DNA from: a virus
Length of the DNA stretch: 24,871 nt
IMG/VR virus record: IMGVR_UViG_3300032263_000004
Span: 1-24,871 of that record
Strand: one strand, 5' to 3'
Shown: in pieces, positions 14,032 through 19,677 of the stretch
Layout of the letters: every line of letters begins with the position of its first letter
How positions within the stretch are numbered: the stretch's first letter is position 1
Position numbers and translations under genes: made by a program
Notes under the pieces: generated by a model
Database searches by the model: none
What the model saw: only the letters and a program-made list of their open reading frames with translations
Told to the model about the DNA's origin: nothing

Positions 14032-14184
14032 TCAAAACGGAGCCGGCTCGACGTCCGGCGGCGGGCCCGCAGGAGCGCGCACAGGGCGCGATCCGGGCGG
14101 GAGACAGGGGTAGTCCAGTAGAGCGGGCGGAAACGGCCACAGGGGCCGATTCTGGGGCTCTGGCGGGGTTTCGGTGGGGGTCAC
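14032..14184 (-). CDS. Proline-rich 50-aa protein, GTG start
   Basis: The frame from GTG 14184 to TGA 14032 encodes 50 residues, about one third proline (VTPTETPPEPQNRPLWPFPP at the start, PPPDVEPAPF at the end). The GTG overlaps the stop of the upstream 29-aa frame as GTGA, which decides the start. No structured domain is expected. It could be an extended linker-like or protein-binding peptide. Because the region is GC-rich, a chance frame is possible, but the coupling to both neighbours supports it. Confidence 0.5.
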   Translation of the reverse strand: MTPTETPPEPQNRPLWPFPPALLDYPCLPPGSRPVRAPAGPPPDVEPAPF

Positions 14185-14270
14185 AGTCCGAGCGCCACCA
14201 GGGCGCCCAGGGCGAGGCCGAGCGCGCAGGCGAAAAGCGCATCGCGCAGGGTGAGGGGGGTGTCGTGCAT
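14181..14270 (-). CDS. 29-aa membrane micropeptide
   Basis: From ATG 14270, two bases after the upstream stop, this frame encodes 29 residues: a short polar start (MHDTPLTLRDALFA) and then a Leu/Ala/Gly helix of about 17 residues that could span the membrane. The stop overlaps the next GTG start. Small one-helix proteins are typical of phage accessory regions. Function unknown. Confidence 0.5.
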   Translation of the reverse strand: MHDTPLTLRDALFACALGLALGALVALGL

Positions 14271-14272
14271 GG

Positions 14273-14545
14273 TCAGGCCCTCCCAGTCGCCCGATTGATT
14301 GCCCATTGAGCGCGGCAAAAATCATCGGACAGGGATGCGCCGCCTGCATCGGCGGGGATGTGACGCAGAATTCGACGCAGGGCTTCCAGAAGATCAGGTG
14401 CAGCGGCAATCAGGTGCAAGTTGGCGGCACGCTCATCGCCAATGATGGCGCGGTTATTGCCCGTGCTGCATATGCTGTATCCGTCGGAATCTTTGACGCC
14501 GGTGGCGTCGCAAACCCAAGAACCGGGGGTGTGGTTTGTCGTCAT
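14273..14545 (-). CDS. Phage protein of the 'LIAAAP' type (90 aa), paralogue of 13732-14019
   Basis: This 90-residue protein starts MTTNHTPGSWVCDATGVKDS and has AANLHLIAAAPDLLEALRRI (about residues 40-59), the same signature as the 95-aa protein two genes downstream. The N-terminal TPGSW and the central GNNRAIIGDERAAN are typical of this family of unknown-function phage proteins. The ribosome site GGAG is followed by the AGACA extension, and a GC-rich hairpin precedes it at 14566-14581. Confidence 0.8.
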   Translation of the reverse strand: MTTNHTPGSWVCDATGVKDSDGYSICSTGNNRAIIGDERAANLHLIAAAPDLLEALRRILRHIPADAGGASLSDDFCRAQWAINRATGRA

Positions 14546-14565
14546 GGTCTGTCTACTCCAAGTAA

Positions 14566-14581
14566 GCCGGCATCAGCCGGC
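14566..14581 (-). repeat. Intercistronic hairpin, 6-bp GC stem with tetraloop
   Basis: GCCGGC (14566-14571) and GCCGGC (14576-14581) pair around a 4-nt loop (TGAT on the transcript). It lies between the stop at 14606 and the ribosome site of the gene at 14545. No T-run follows. Confidence 0.6.
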
Positions 14582-14605
14582 AGGGTTCATCATCGGTGCG
14601 GTGGC

Positions 14606-14950
14606 TTACGCGGGGCTGACGCCCGCATACGTTTTGCGCGCGGCCTCGAGGCGCGCATTCCATTCGGCAGGTCCGCCATTCCTGCGCACGAGGCTGGCCA
14701 CAGCTTCACGCGCGGCCGCAGTGGCTTCGCGCACGCCCATGCCGCGCGACGATACCGGCACGCCTTTATAGCTGCCGTTTACGCTACAGATACCGCCTCC
14801 GCATACGGGGTCGGATACGCGCCAGTAGCCGGCAGATTGGTGCAAAGCCAGCGTATGCTCGGTGTCGCCTACGGTCACCTTTAGTGGCCGGTATTCGACC
14901 GGCATGGTGCGCGCGCCGGTGGTGCGGTCTAGGATCAGGAAGGTTTTCAT
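14606..14950 (-). CDS. Unknown protein (114 aa)
   Basis: The start is ATG 14950, which follows GGAGG in the repeated leader; extension to 15079 would cross the upstream gene. The 114-aa product begins MKTFLILDRTTGARTMPVEY, with a beta-rich N-terminal half (PLKVTVGDTEHTLAL, AGYWRVSDPVCGGGIC), and then a helical Ala-rich C-terminus (REATAAAREAVASLVRR). Two Cys in VCGGGIC might bind metal. It sits in the leftward accessory operon. No family recognised. Confidence 0.72.
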   Translation of the reverse strand: MKTFLILDRTTGARTMPVEYRPLKVTVGDTEHTLALHQSAGYWRVSDPVCGGGICSVNGSYKGVPVSSRGMGVREATAAAREAVASLVRRNGGPAEWNARLEAARKTYAGVSPA

Positions 14951-14973
14951 CGGTCTATCCTCCAGGGTTATCG
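14948..14973 (-). repeat. Duplicated gene-start leader, copy 1
   Basis: A 26-bp sequence (start codon, AGACC, GGAGG and CCCTGG region) is identical to 15166-15191, except that the neighbouring bases differ. It forms the ribosome site and start codon of the 114-aa gene, and its outer end includes the stop codon of the upstream gene. Confidence 0.85.
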
Positions 14974-15168
14974 AGCGGGAATCAAAGTCGACGCGTACCA
15001 TTCGGCGTTTTCGCGACGCGAAAACACGCGCGACTCGATCACGCGTTCGGCATCCGTGTCGCAGAAAATCACGCGCCAAGTTCCTAGCAGGGTACGCGTG
15101 AGCGTGACACTAACGCCATCGGCCGCGTCGACGCGACGCAGGATCGGGATTTCGTTTTCGGGGATCAT
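14968..15168 (-). CDS. Small unknown protein (66 aa)
   Basis: Start ATG 15168 follows GGAGG in the duplicated leader; the longer frame to 15198 would include that leader. The 66 residues begin MIPENEIPILRRVDAADGVS, then a beta-strand pattern (VTLTRTLLGTWRVIFCD) and a polar end (SRRENAEWYASTLIPAR). The TAA stop is part of the next leader copy, so the two genes are spaced by only 17 bp. Function unknown. Confidence 0.7.
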   Translation of the reverse strand: MIPENEIPILRRVDAADGVSVTLTRTLLGTWRVIFCDTDAERVIESRVFSRRENAEWYASTLIPAR

Positions 15169-15191
15169 CGGTCTATCCTCCAGGGTTATCG
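15166..15191 (-). repeat. Duplicated gene-start leader, copy 2
   Basis: Second copy of the 26-bp leader, driving the 66-aa gene at 15168. The perfect match over ribosome site, start codon and upstream sequence suggests gene-cassette duplication or shared regulation. Confidence 0.85.
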
Positions 15192-15205
15192 GGGCCAAAG
15201 CCCCG
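15190..15205 (-). repeat. Intercistronic hairpin, 6-bp GC stem with tetraloop
   Basis: CGGGGC (15190-15195) pairs with GCCCCG (15200-15205) around a 4-nt loop (TTTG on the transcript). It lies between the stop at 15211 and the leader of the 66-aa gene. No T-run follows. Confidence 0.6.
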
Positions 15206-15210
15206 GGGTT

Positions 15211-15930
15211 TCACGCAGCAATCGCGATCGGCACAAACCGGCGAGCTTTCGACCCGTGCACGATAATCGCCACGGACACCTTACCCGCGCGATCGGCGCC
15301 GTCGCAGGCCAGACACGTCACACACTGCCGACGGTCGCCACCTTCGGGGGACGCAGGGCAGACAATCTCGCGCGCGCCGAGCGATTCATCGGCAGTCCGG
15401 ACCCGGAACGTCCTCCAGCCCATGGCGCGCGCAGTGTCGCGATCGGACGCAGAATCGGCGGAGGCCATGACGAGTGTGCGCAGTCCGCGCGCGATCGGCT
15501 TTCGCCATTGGTGCGTGTAGCCTGTGTGGCCGGACGTGTACTTTGCAAGCTGGCGCCAGAACTGCGCGGGAACCGCTGCGGGGTCACCATAGCTTCCCAT
15601 GCGCAGCTTGCGACCTTCGATCATGCGCGCGCCTACGATCGGCGCGACGAGTTCGTACGCGCCCCGAAACCACGCCCAATAGACGGACTGAACGGACTGC
15701 GCGACATTCACATAACACGCGCCGTCGTTCGCAGGCCTGTGCACGCAGTCCCCGCAAATAGACGCGTCTTCCCCGGTGCGCAGCGCGCTCACCGGGTCCA
15801 CGTCCGCCCTGAGGATATACGTCTGGACCATATCGCCTGTTTTCCCGTTCTCGGACTCGAGGACTGCGATCGCGACGATCGGGGCGCCGTCGATCAGGCT
15901 GGGACCATCGTAGAAAACGAAACCGGACAT
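15211..15930 (-). CDS. Cysteine-rich phage/plasmid protein of unknown function (239 aa)
   Basis: This 239-aa protein begins MSGFVFYDGPSLIDGAPIVA, then NGKTGDMVQTYILRADVDP, ICGDCVHRPANDGACYVNVA (cysteines in a CxxC plus Cys pattern), MGSYGDPAAVPAQFWRQLAK and GYTHQW. Near the C-terminus a second Cys cluster reads CVTCLAC. Proteins with this exact order of motifs are widespread in phages and plasmids but, as far as I know, uncharacterised. Two Cys clusters suggest zinc or iron-sulfur binding. GGAG with AGACA precedes ATG 15930. It is the largest protein of the leftward accessory operon. Confidence 0.85.
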   Translation of the reverse strand: MSGFVFYDGPSLIDGAPIVAIAVLESENGKTGDMVQTYILRADVDPVSALRTGEDASICGDCVHRPANDGACYVNVAQSVQSVYWAWFRGAYELVAPIVGARMIEGRKLRMGSYGDPAAVPAQFWRQLAKYTSGHTGYTHQWRKPIARGLRTLVMASADSASDRDTARAMGWRTFRVRTADESLGAREIVCPASPEGGDRRQCVTCLACDGADRAGKVSVAIIVHGSKARRFVPIAIAA

Positions 15931-15971
15931 TTGTCTACTCCTATGGTTATCGGTGCTAACTGCACCCGCAT

Positions 15972-15987
15972 GCCCCGCGCGCGGGGC
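15972..15987 (-). repeat. 16-bp perfect palindrome between genes, hairpin-forming
   Basis: GCCCCGCGCGCGGGGC reads the same on both strands and folds into a 6-bp stem with a CGCG loop. It lies between the stop at 16000 and the ribosome site of the gene at 15930. No T-run is present. Confidence 0.6.
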
Positions 15988-15999
15988 TAGCGGCTGGGG

Positions 16000-16248
16000 T
16001 CAGGTGCGCGCGTAACCCGTAAGCTGGCCGTGCGCGTCATAGACGCCATGTTCGATGGCCATGTCGAACGCGTACTGCTCCGCGAGATTTTGAATCTCAC
16101 GCGACACAGCGTGAGAATCACCCGCGGGCCAACGCTGCGCAGGCTGCCGCAGGTTTCGCGCAGCGGCACGCCAACAGGCGCGCAAATAGTCGACGTACCG
16201 CTCCGGGTCGCCATCTACAGTGTCAAAGGGTTGAATCAGTATCGTCAT
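16000..16248 (-). CDS. Small unknown protein (82 aa)
   Basis: This 82-residue protein starts MTILIQPFDTVDGDPERYVD and contains a helical core (LRACWRAAARNLRQ, REIQNLAEQYAFDMAIEHGV). TAAGGAG precedes ATG 16248. It is the second gene of the leftward accessory operon. No family, motif or membrane segment is recognised. Confidence 0.7.
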   Translation of the reverse strand: MTILIQPFDTVDGDPERYVDYLRACWRAAARNLRQPAQRWPAGDSHAVSREIQNLAEQYAFDMAIEHGVYDAHGQLTGYART

Positions 16249-16267
16249 CGTCGTATCTCCTTAGTGA

Positions 16268-16283
16268 GGGGGCCGGAGCCCCC
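16268..16283 (-). repeat. Intercistronic hairpin, 6-bp GC stem with tetraloop
   Basis: GGGGGC (16268-16273) pairs with GCCCCC (16278-16283) around a 4-nt loop (TCCG on the transcript). It sits between the stop at 16291 and the ribosome site of the gene at 16248. No T-run is present. Confidence 0.6.
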
Positions 16284-16290
16284 AGTGTCG

Positions 16291-16503
16291 TCAGCCGCAG
16301 ATCACAATCTCGATGCCCGAGCGCCGCAGAAGAGCGCGCTTGCTCTCGTCGCAACGGTACGCGCCTAGCTGGAAGTCACGCGCCGCATCGAGCGCGCAGT
16401 GCGGTACCGGCTCGTGCTCGTTTTCCAATCGCAAACACCAGTCAACAAAATGCGCCTCGGCGGTGATGCCGGACACTGGGTCGCCATAGAGATAGAAGGC
16501 CAT
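16291..16503 (-). CDS. First gene of the leftward accessory operon, unknown (70 aa)
   Basis: This 70-residue protein begins MAFYLYGDPVSGITAEAHFV and has Cys residues in DWCLRLENE and PHCALDAARDF. It ends in a hydrophobic strand (GIEIVICG). CTGGAG precedes ATG 16503. It is the promoter-proximal gene next to the large control region, so it is probably expressed early in that operon. Function unknown. Confidence 0.7.
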   Translation of the reverse strand: MAFYLYGDPVSGITAEAHFVDWCLRLENEHEPVPHCALDAARDFQLGAYRCDESKRALLRRSGIEIVICG

Positions 16504-16524
16504 GATGCACTCCAGGTGAGAGAA

Positions 16525-16596
16525 AACTTACACGAAACTTACATGGCGAGAGGCCATATATCGATTCGAACACCCGATCCTGACGTGAACCTTACA
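16525..16596. promoter_or_regulatory. Short direct repeats and inverted repeat upstream of the accessory operon
   Basis: AACTTACA occurs at 16525-16532 and 16536-16543 (11 bp apart) and as AACCTTACA at 16588-16596. Between them ATGGC (16543-16547) and GCCAT (16553-16557) form an inverted repeat, next to an AT-rich TATAT. This is a candidate operator/promoter for the minus-strand operon; no clear sigma70 promoter was found. Confidence 0.45.
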
Positions 16597-16678
16597 GACC
16601 GATAGACCGCGTCATACCGCGCGGATGTACGCTGGATGGTGCGACGATACCCCCGGGAAGACAGAGCGCCCCCCTATG

Positions 16679-16888
16679 AATACCACTAATACCCCTTATA
16701 ACCAACGATAGGTTTGGAAAGTCCTCGGGGGTTGAGTAAAAGAAAAGGTGAGGGGTATCAGGGGTATTGAGGGGTATTGAGGGGTATCGGGGGGTATTGG
16801 CCGGGGGTATCGCTCCCGATACCACTAATACCCACGGGTATCGCAAGTAGGCGCAGGGCATTGATACCACTAATGGCTAGGGGTATCA
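16679..16888. repeat. Iteron-like repeat cluster in the 716-bp control region
   Basis: Five tandem 10-bp units of the type GGGGTATTGA run in exact register over 16751-16800, with a further GGGGTAT at 16804-16810. TACCACTAAT is repeated at 16681-16690, 16820-16829 and 16865-16874; the first two are followed by ACCC. GGTATCA half-sites pair in opposite orientation (TGATACC 16862-16868 with GGTATCA 16882-16888). AAAGTCCTCGG occurs at 16718-16728 and 16901-16911. The 10-bp phase places all copies on one helix face, as in iterons or cooperative operators. No coding gene is credible here. Confidence 0.8.
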
Positions 16889-17001
16889 CAGGTCGACGCG
16901 AAAGTCCTCGGAGCCCCGATCGACCCCACCAGACCCTGCAGACCAACCGCTGTCACGCTGCCGGCACGGCCAGGACGGACCCCGAGCGGGCACCGGACGA
17001 C

Positions 17002-17056
17002 GATCGTCAGCACGCTGATCGTCAGCACACGGATGATCGGTAGGCTGATCGTCAGC
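17002..17056. promoter_or_regulatory. Repeated palindromic site GCTGATCGTCAGC, candidate operators
   Basis: The 13-bp inverted repeat GCTGATCGTCAGC is perfect at 17014-17026 and 17044-17056, centres 30 bp apart. A partial copy with the right half (GATCGTCAGC) lies at 17002-17011. The bases after each site (AC or ACACGG) are also repeated. These look like sites for a dimeric repressor controlling the rightward packaging operon or the accessory operon. Confidence 0.65.
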
Positions 17057-17075
17057 ACACGGACGGTATACGGAG

Positions 17076-17087
17076 GGGGTATACCCC
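17076..17087. promoter_or_regulatory. Perfect palindrome GGGGTATACCCC
   Basis: A 12-bp perfect palindrome whose half-site GGGGTAT equals the core of the decamer repeats 280 bp to the left. A GGTATAC lies just before it (17066-17072), and a 6-bp stem ACGCCG/CGGCGT follows (17091-17106). An A/T-rich stretch lies at 17127-17147 before the small terminase. This could be a second site for the protein that binds the decamers. Confidence 0.55.
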
Positions 17088-17219
17088 TCGACGCCGCCGC
17101 CGGCGTGTTCGAAAACGGACCCCCCAGAAAAACTTTTATTTTTTTCCCGCCATTACCAAATTTCCCCGCAGCAAAAAACTCCGCTCGCGCTGCATTCCAC
17201 TGGGTGCTATCATTGGGCG

Positions 17220-17693
17220 ATGTTCCGAGATCTACCGATCCGCGCCCGAGAGTTGAAAGCCACCCCAGCGGTGCTGGAGCGCATTTACGAGGGCGCCAGG
17301 CTCGGGCTGAAGGGTGAATCGCTGGCGCTGGCTGCCGGATTGCTGCCGGAGGAGTTCGCGCGGCTGAAGCTGATGGATCGCACGGCGGAGATTGCCGAGA
17401 TGAAGGGCCGCGCCGACAGTGAGATATCGATGTCCCGCGTGGTGTTTGAGGCCGCAGAGAATGGCGACGCGAAGGCTGCGTTGGAGTTTCTCCGCCACCG
17501 CCACGAGTGGGTCGCGAAGCAGCAGGTTCAGGTGGATGTCAGCCAGCAGATCTCAATCACTGCGGCCTTGGAGCAGGCGCAGAGGCGGGTCGAGAAGATT
17601 GCTGCGGAAGACGCGGTGATTGTTGAGCGCGCTCCGCTGCCGCTGGCGCGGGCTGAGCCGCTGGCGCGGGAAACGCTGGGGACTGAGGTTTAA
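17220..17693 (+). CDS. Terminase small subunit
   Basis: This 157-aa protein reads MFRDLPIRARELKATPAVLE, then YEGARLGLKGESLALAAGLL (about residues 23-42), which fits the N-terminal helix-turn-helix of small terminases. A long helical oligomerisation part follows (residues about 70-135, with AKAALEFLRHRHEWVAKQ). Small terminases recognise the packaging start site and recruit the large subunit. The large subunit lies two genes downstream. No strong ribosome site is visible. A TATCAT box at 17208-17213 lies too close to serve with a normal leader. The repeats at 17002-17087 may regulate it. Confidence 0.82.
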   Translation: MFRDLPIRARELKATPAVLERIYEGARLGLKGESLALAAGLLPEEFARLKLMDRTAEIAEMKGRADSEISMSRVVFEAAENGDAKAALEFLRHRHEWVAKQQVQVDVSQQISITAALEQAQRRVEKIAAEDAVIVERAPLPLARAEPLARETLGTEV

Positions 17694-17705
17694 CGCGAGG
17701 ACCGT

Positions 17706-18140
17706 ATGGCAACGGGATTGGAAAAAACGGCTGTCAGTCCGCACACGATGCGGCAGGGAAATGCGTTGAGTGGGCGAGGAATAAATTCGCTAGTGGCAAG
17801 CGATAGTGTGGCTCCGTATGGCTTGAGATACGGTGGCGACACGCCGGCACGCGATATTCCAATGCCGAAGGGACTTGGGTATTTTGGTTTGCTGAAATCA
17901 GCATCAGGATACCCAATGACTGAGTTTTCTGCATCAGAGAATATTGACGGCGCAGACGTGCAATTCCCTTTGATTGTGCCAACCCTGACGCGCGAAGAAC
18001 TTGATTGGTTGCTTGCTGGAAATGATCCGACGGAGTCTATTTATCAAAAGGCAATTGCATACGCAAAAATGCGAATGCAGAGTAATTTGAGTCCTTTTGC
18101 GCAGCAATCAGAGTTGCGATATCCGATTCCGAAGGAATAA
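17706..18140 (+). CDS. Unknown phage protein between the terminase subunits, AT-richer than its neighbours
   Basis: This 144-aa protein starts MATGLEKTAVSPHTMRQGNA. The core (about residues 55-140) reads GLGYFGLLKSASGYPMTEFS, then PLIVPTLTREELDWLLAGND and YQKAIAYAKMRM..SPFAQQ. This YFG..K..G...TE.S...PLIVPTLT..E..LL..G.PT..I..KA..HA..R...G.SPFA pattern recurs in phage genomes, alone or inside large polyvalent proteins; function is not known to me. GAGGA precedes the start, and the stop touches the large terminase ATG. Codons here are visibly AT-richer than the genes on either side, suggesting later acquisition. Confidence 0.8.
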   Translation: MATGLEKTAVSPHTMRQGNALSGRGINSLVASDSVAPYGLRYGGDTPARDIPMPKGLGYFGLLKSASGYPMTEFSASENIDGADVQFPLIVPTLTREELDWLLAGNDPTESIYQKAIAYAKMRMQSNLSPFAQQSELRYPIPKE

Positions 18141-19676
18141 ATGCAGACCCCGAAATACACCCCGCAGGAAGAGCAGAATCTGATGGCTCGTATGTGGAGC
18201 GCCAAGCTCCGCGACGACCCGGAAGCGTGGGTGATGTTTGCACTGCCGTGGGGTGAGCGCGGCACGCCGCTGGAAAAGCGCACCGGCCCGCGACGCTGGC
18301 AGCGGGAGATTCTGCGGAAGATCCGGGATCACATTGCGGCGAATGGATCGCGGGATATGTACGAGGTGATGCGCCTGGCGGTGGCCTCGGGGCGGGGGAT
18401 CGGAAAGTCGGCGCTGGTCAGTTGGCTGGTGCTCTGGATGCTCTCGACGCGGATTGGCAGCAGCGTGATCGTCTCAGCGAACAGCGAAGCGCAGTTGCGC
18501 AGCGTAACCTGGGCCGAGATCACAAAGTGGCTGGCGATGATCATGCACTCGCACTGGTTTGAAATCAGCGCCACGCGCATCGTGCCGGCGAAGTGGCTGA
18601 CGGAACTGGTGGAGCGCGACCTAAAAAAGGGCACGCGGTACTGGGGCGCGGAGGGCAAGCTTTGGAGCGAAGAAAACCCGGATGCTTACGCTGGCGCGCA
18701 CAACGACGACGGCATGATGGTCGTGTTTGACGAGGCGAGCGGGGTGCCGGACTCGATCTGGTCAGTGGCTGCAGGGTTTTTTACGGAGAACACGCCGCAC
18801 AGGTTCTGGTGCGCGTTCAGTAACCCACGGCGGAACACGGGGTATTTTTTCGAGTGTTTCAATGCCAAGCGGGATTTCTGGCAGACAGAGAGCATCGACG
18901 CCCGCACGGTGGAGGACACCGACAAGGGCGTGTACGACGCGATCATCGCGGAGTATGGCGAGGATTCCCGCGAAGCCCGCGTCGAGGTGTACGGGCAGTT
19001 CCCGTCCGACGGCGACGACCAGTTCATCACACCGAAGCTGGTGGACGAGGCGATGGCGCGCGAGAAGTGGAAGGACGCCGATGCGCCGATCGTGCTGGGC
19101 GTGGACCCGGCCCGCACTGGGGGGGATTCCACCGTGATCGCGGTGCGGCAGGGGCGGGATTTGCTGGCGCTGCACCGGTATCGGGGCGATGACACGATGA
19201 CCGTGGTGGGGCATGTGATCGAGGCGATCGAGCGGTACAGGCCGGCGCTGGCGTGCATCGACGAGGGTGGGCTCGGATATGGGATACTGGACAGGCTGAA
19301 CGAACAGCGGTATAAGGTGCGCGGGGTGAATTTTGGGTGGAAGTCCAGCAGGCCGGTGATGTGGGGCAATAAGCGAGCCGAGATGTGGGGCGCGCTGCGC
19401 GACTGGCTGCGCACGGCATCGGTGACTGCGGACAAGGCGCTGAAGGCAGACCTGACGGGCGTGCGGGCGAAACCGGATTCGACCGGGAAGATTTTCCTGG
19501 AGTCGAAGAAGGAAATGAAAGCCCGTGGCCTGGCGAGCCCGGACGCGGCCGACGCGATTGCGGTGACGTTTGCGTTCCCGATCCGCACGGACACCGAATA
19601 CGCGAACGTTCCGCAGGTGTCGGTGTATGCACTGCCGACGGTGAATTACTGGAACGCTGGGCGCGTGGGGGCGTGA
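18141..19676 (+). CDS. Terminase large subunit (packaging ATPase-nuclease)
   Basis: This 511-aa protein has the ATPase domain in the N-terminal half: Walker A ASGRGIGKSAL with K89 (residues 82-92), and Walker B MMVVFDEA with D197 and E198. The C-terminal RNase H-like nuclease has D322 in VLGVDPARTGGDS, D374 in ACIDEGGLG, and D468/D471 in SPDAADAI. It cuts concatemeric DNA and drives packaging into proheads. Its ATG directly follows the stop of the preceding gene, and the portal follows after one base. Length and motif order are normal for the family. Confidence 0.95.
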   Translation: MQTPKYTPQEEQNLMARMWSAKLRDDPEAWVMFALPWGERGTPLEKRTGPRRWQREILRKIRDHIAANGSRDMYEVMRLAVASGRGIGKSALVSWLVLWMLSTRIGSSVIVSANSEAQLRSVTWAEITKWLAMIMHSHWFEISATRIVPAKWLTELVERDLKKGTRYWGAEGKLWSEENPDAYAGAHNDDGMMVVFDEASGVPDSIWSVAAGFFTENTPHRFWCAFSNPRRNTGYFFECFNAKRDFWQTESIDARTVEDTDKGVYDAIIAEYGEDSREARVEVYGQFPSDGDDQFITPKLVDEAMAREKWKDADAPIVLGVDPARTGGDSTVIAVRQGRDLLALHRYRGDDTMTVVGHVIEAIERYRPALACIDEGGLGYGILDRLNEQRYKVRGVNFGWKSSRPVMWGNKRAEMWGALRDWLRTASVTADKALKADLTGVRAKPDSTGKIFLESKKEMKARGLASPDAADAIAVTFAFPIRTDTEYANVPQVSVYALPTVNYWNAGRVGA

Positions 19677-19677
19677 G

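Noticed and set aside
16592-16946. Minus-strand frames of 92 and 62 codons rich in IPLNTP repeats in the control region
   Set aside because: They translate the decamer repeats and lack ribosome sites; the region is better explained as binding-site repeats.
16504-17219. Phage attachment site or integrase
   Set aside because: No integrase gene is in the window and no tRNA-like sequence accompanies the repeats.
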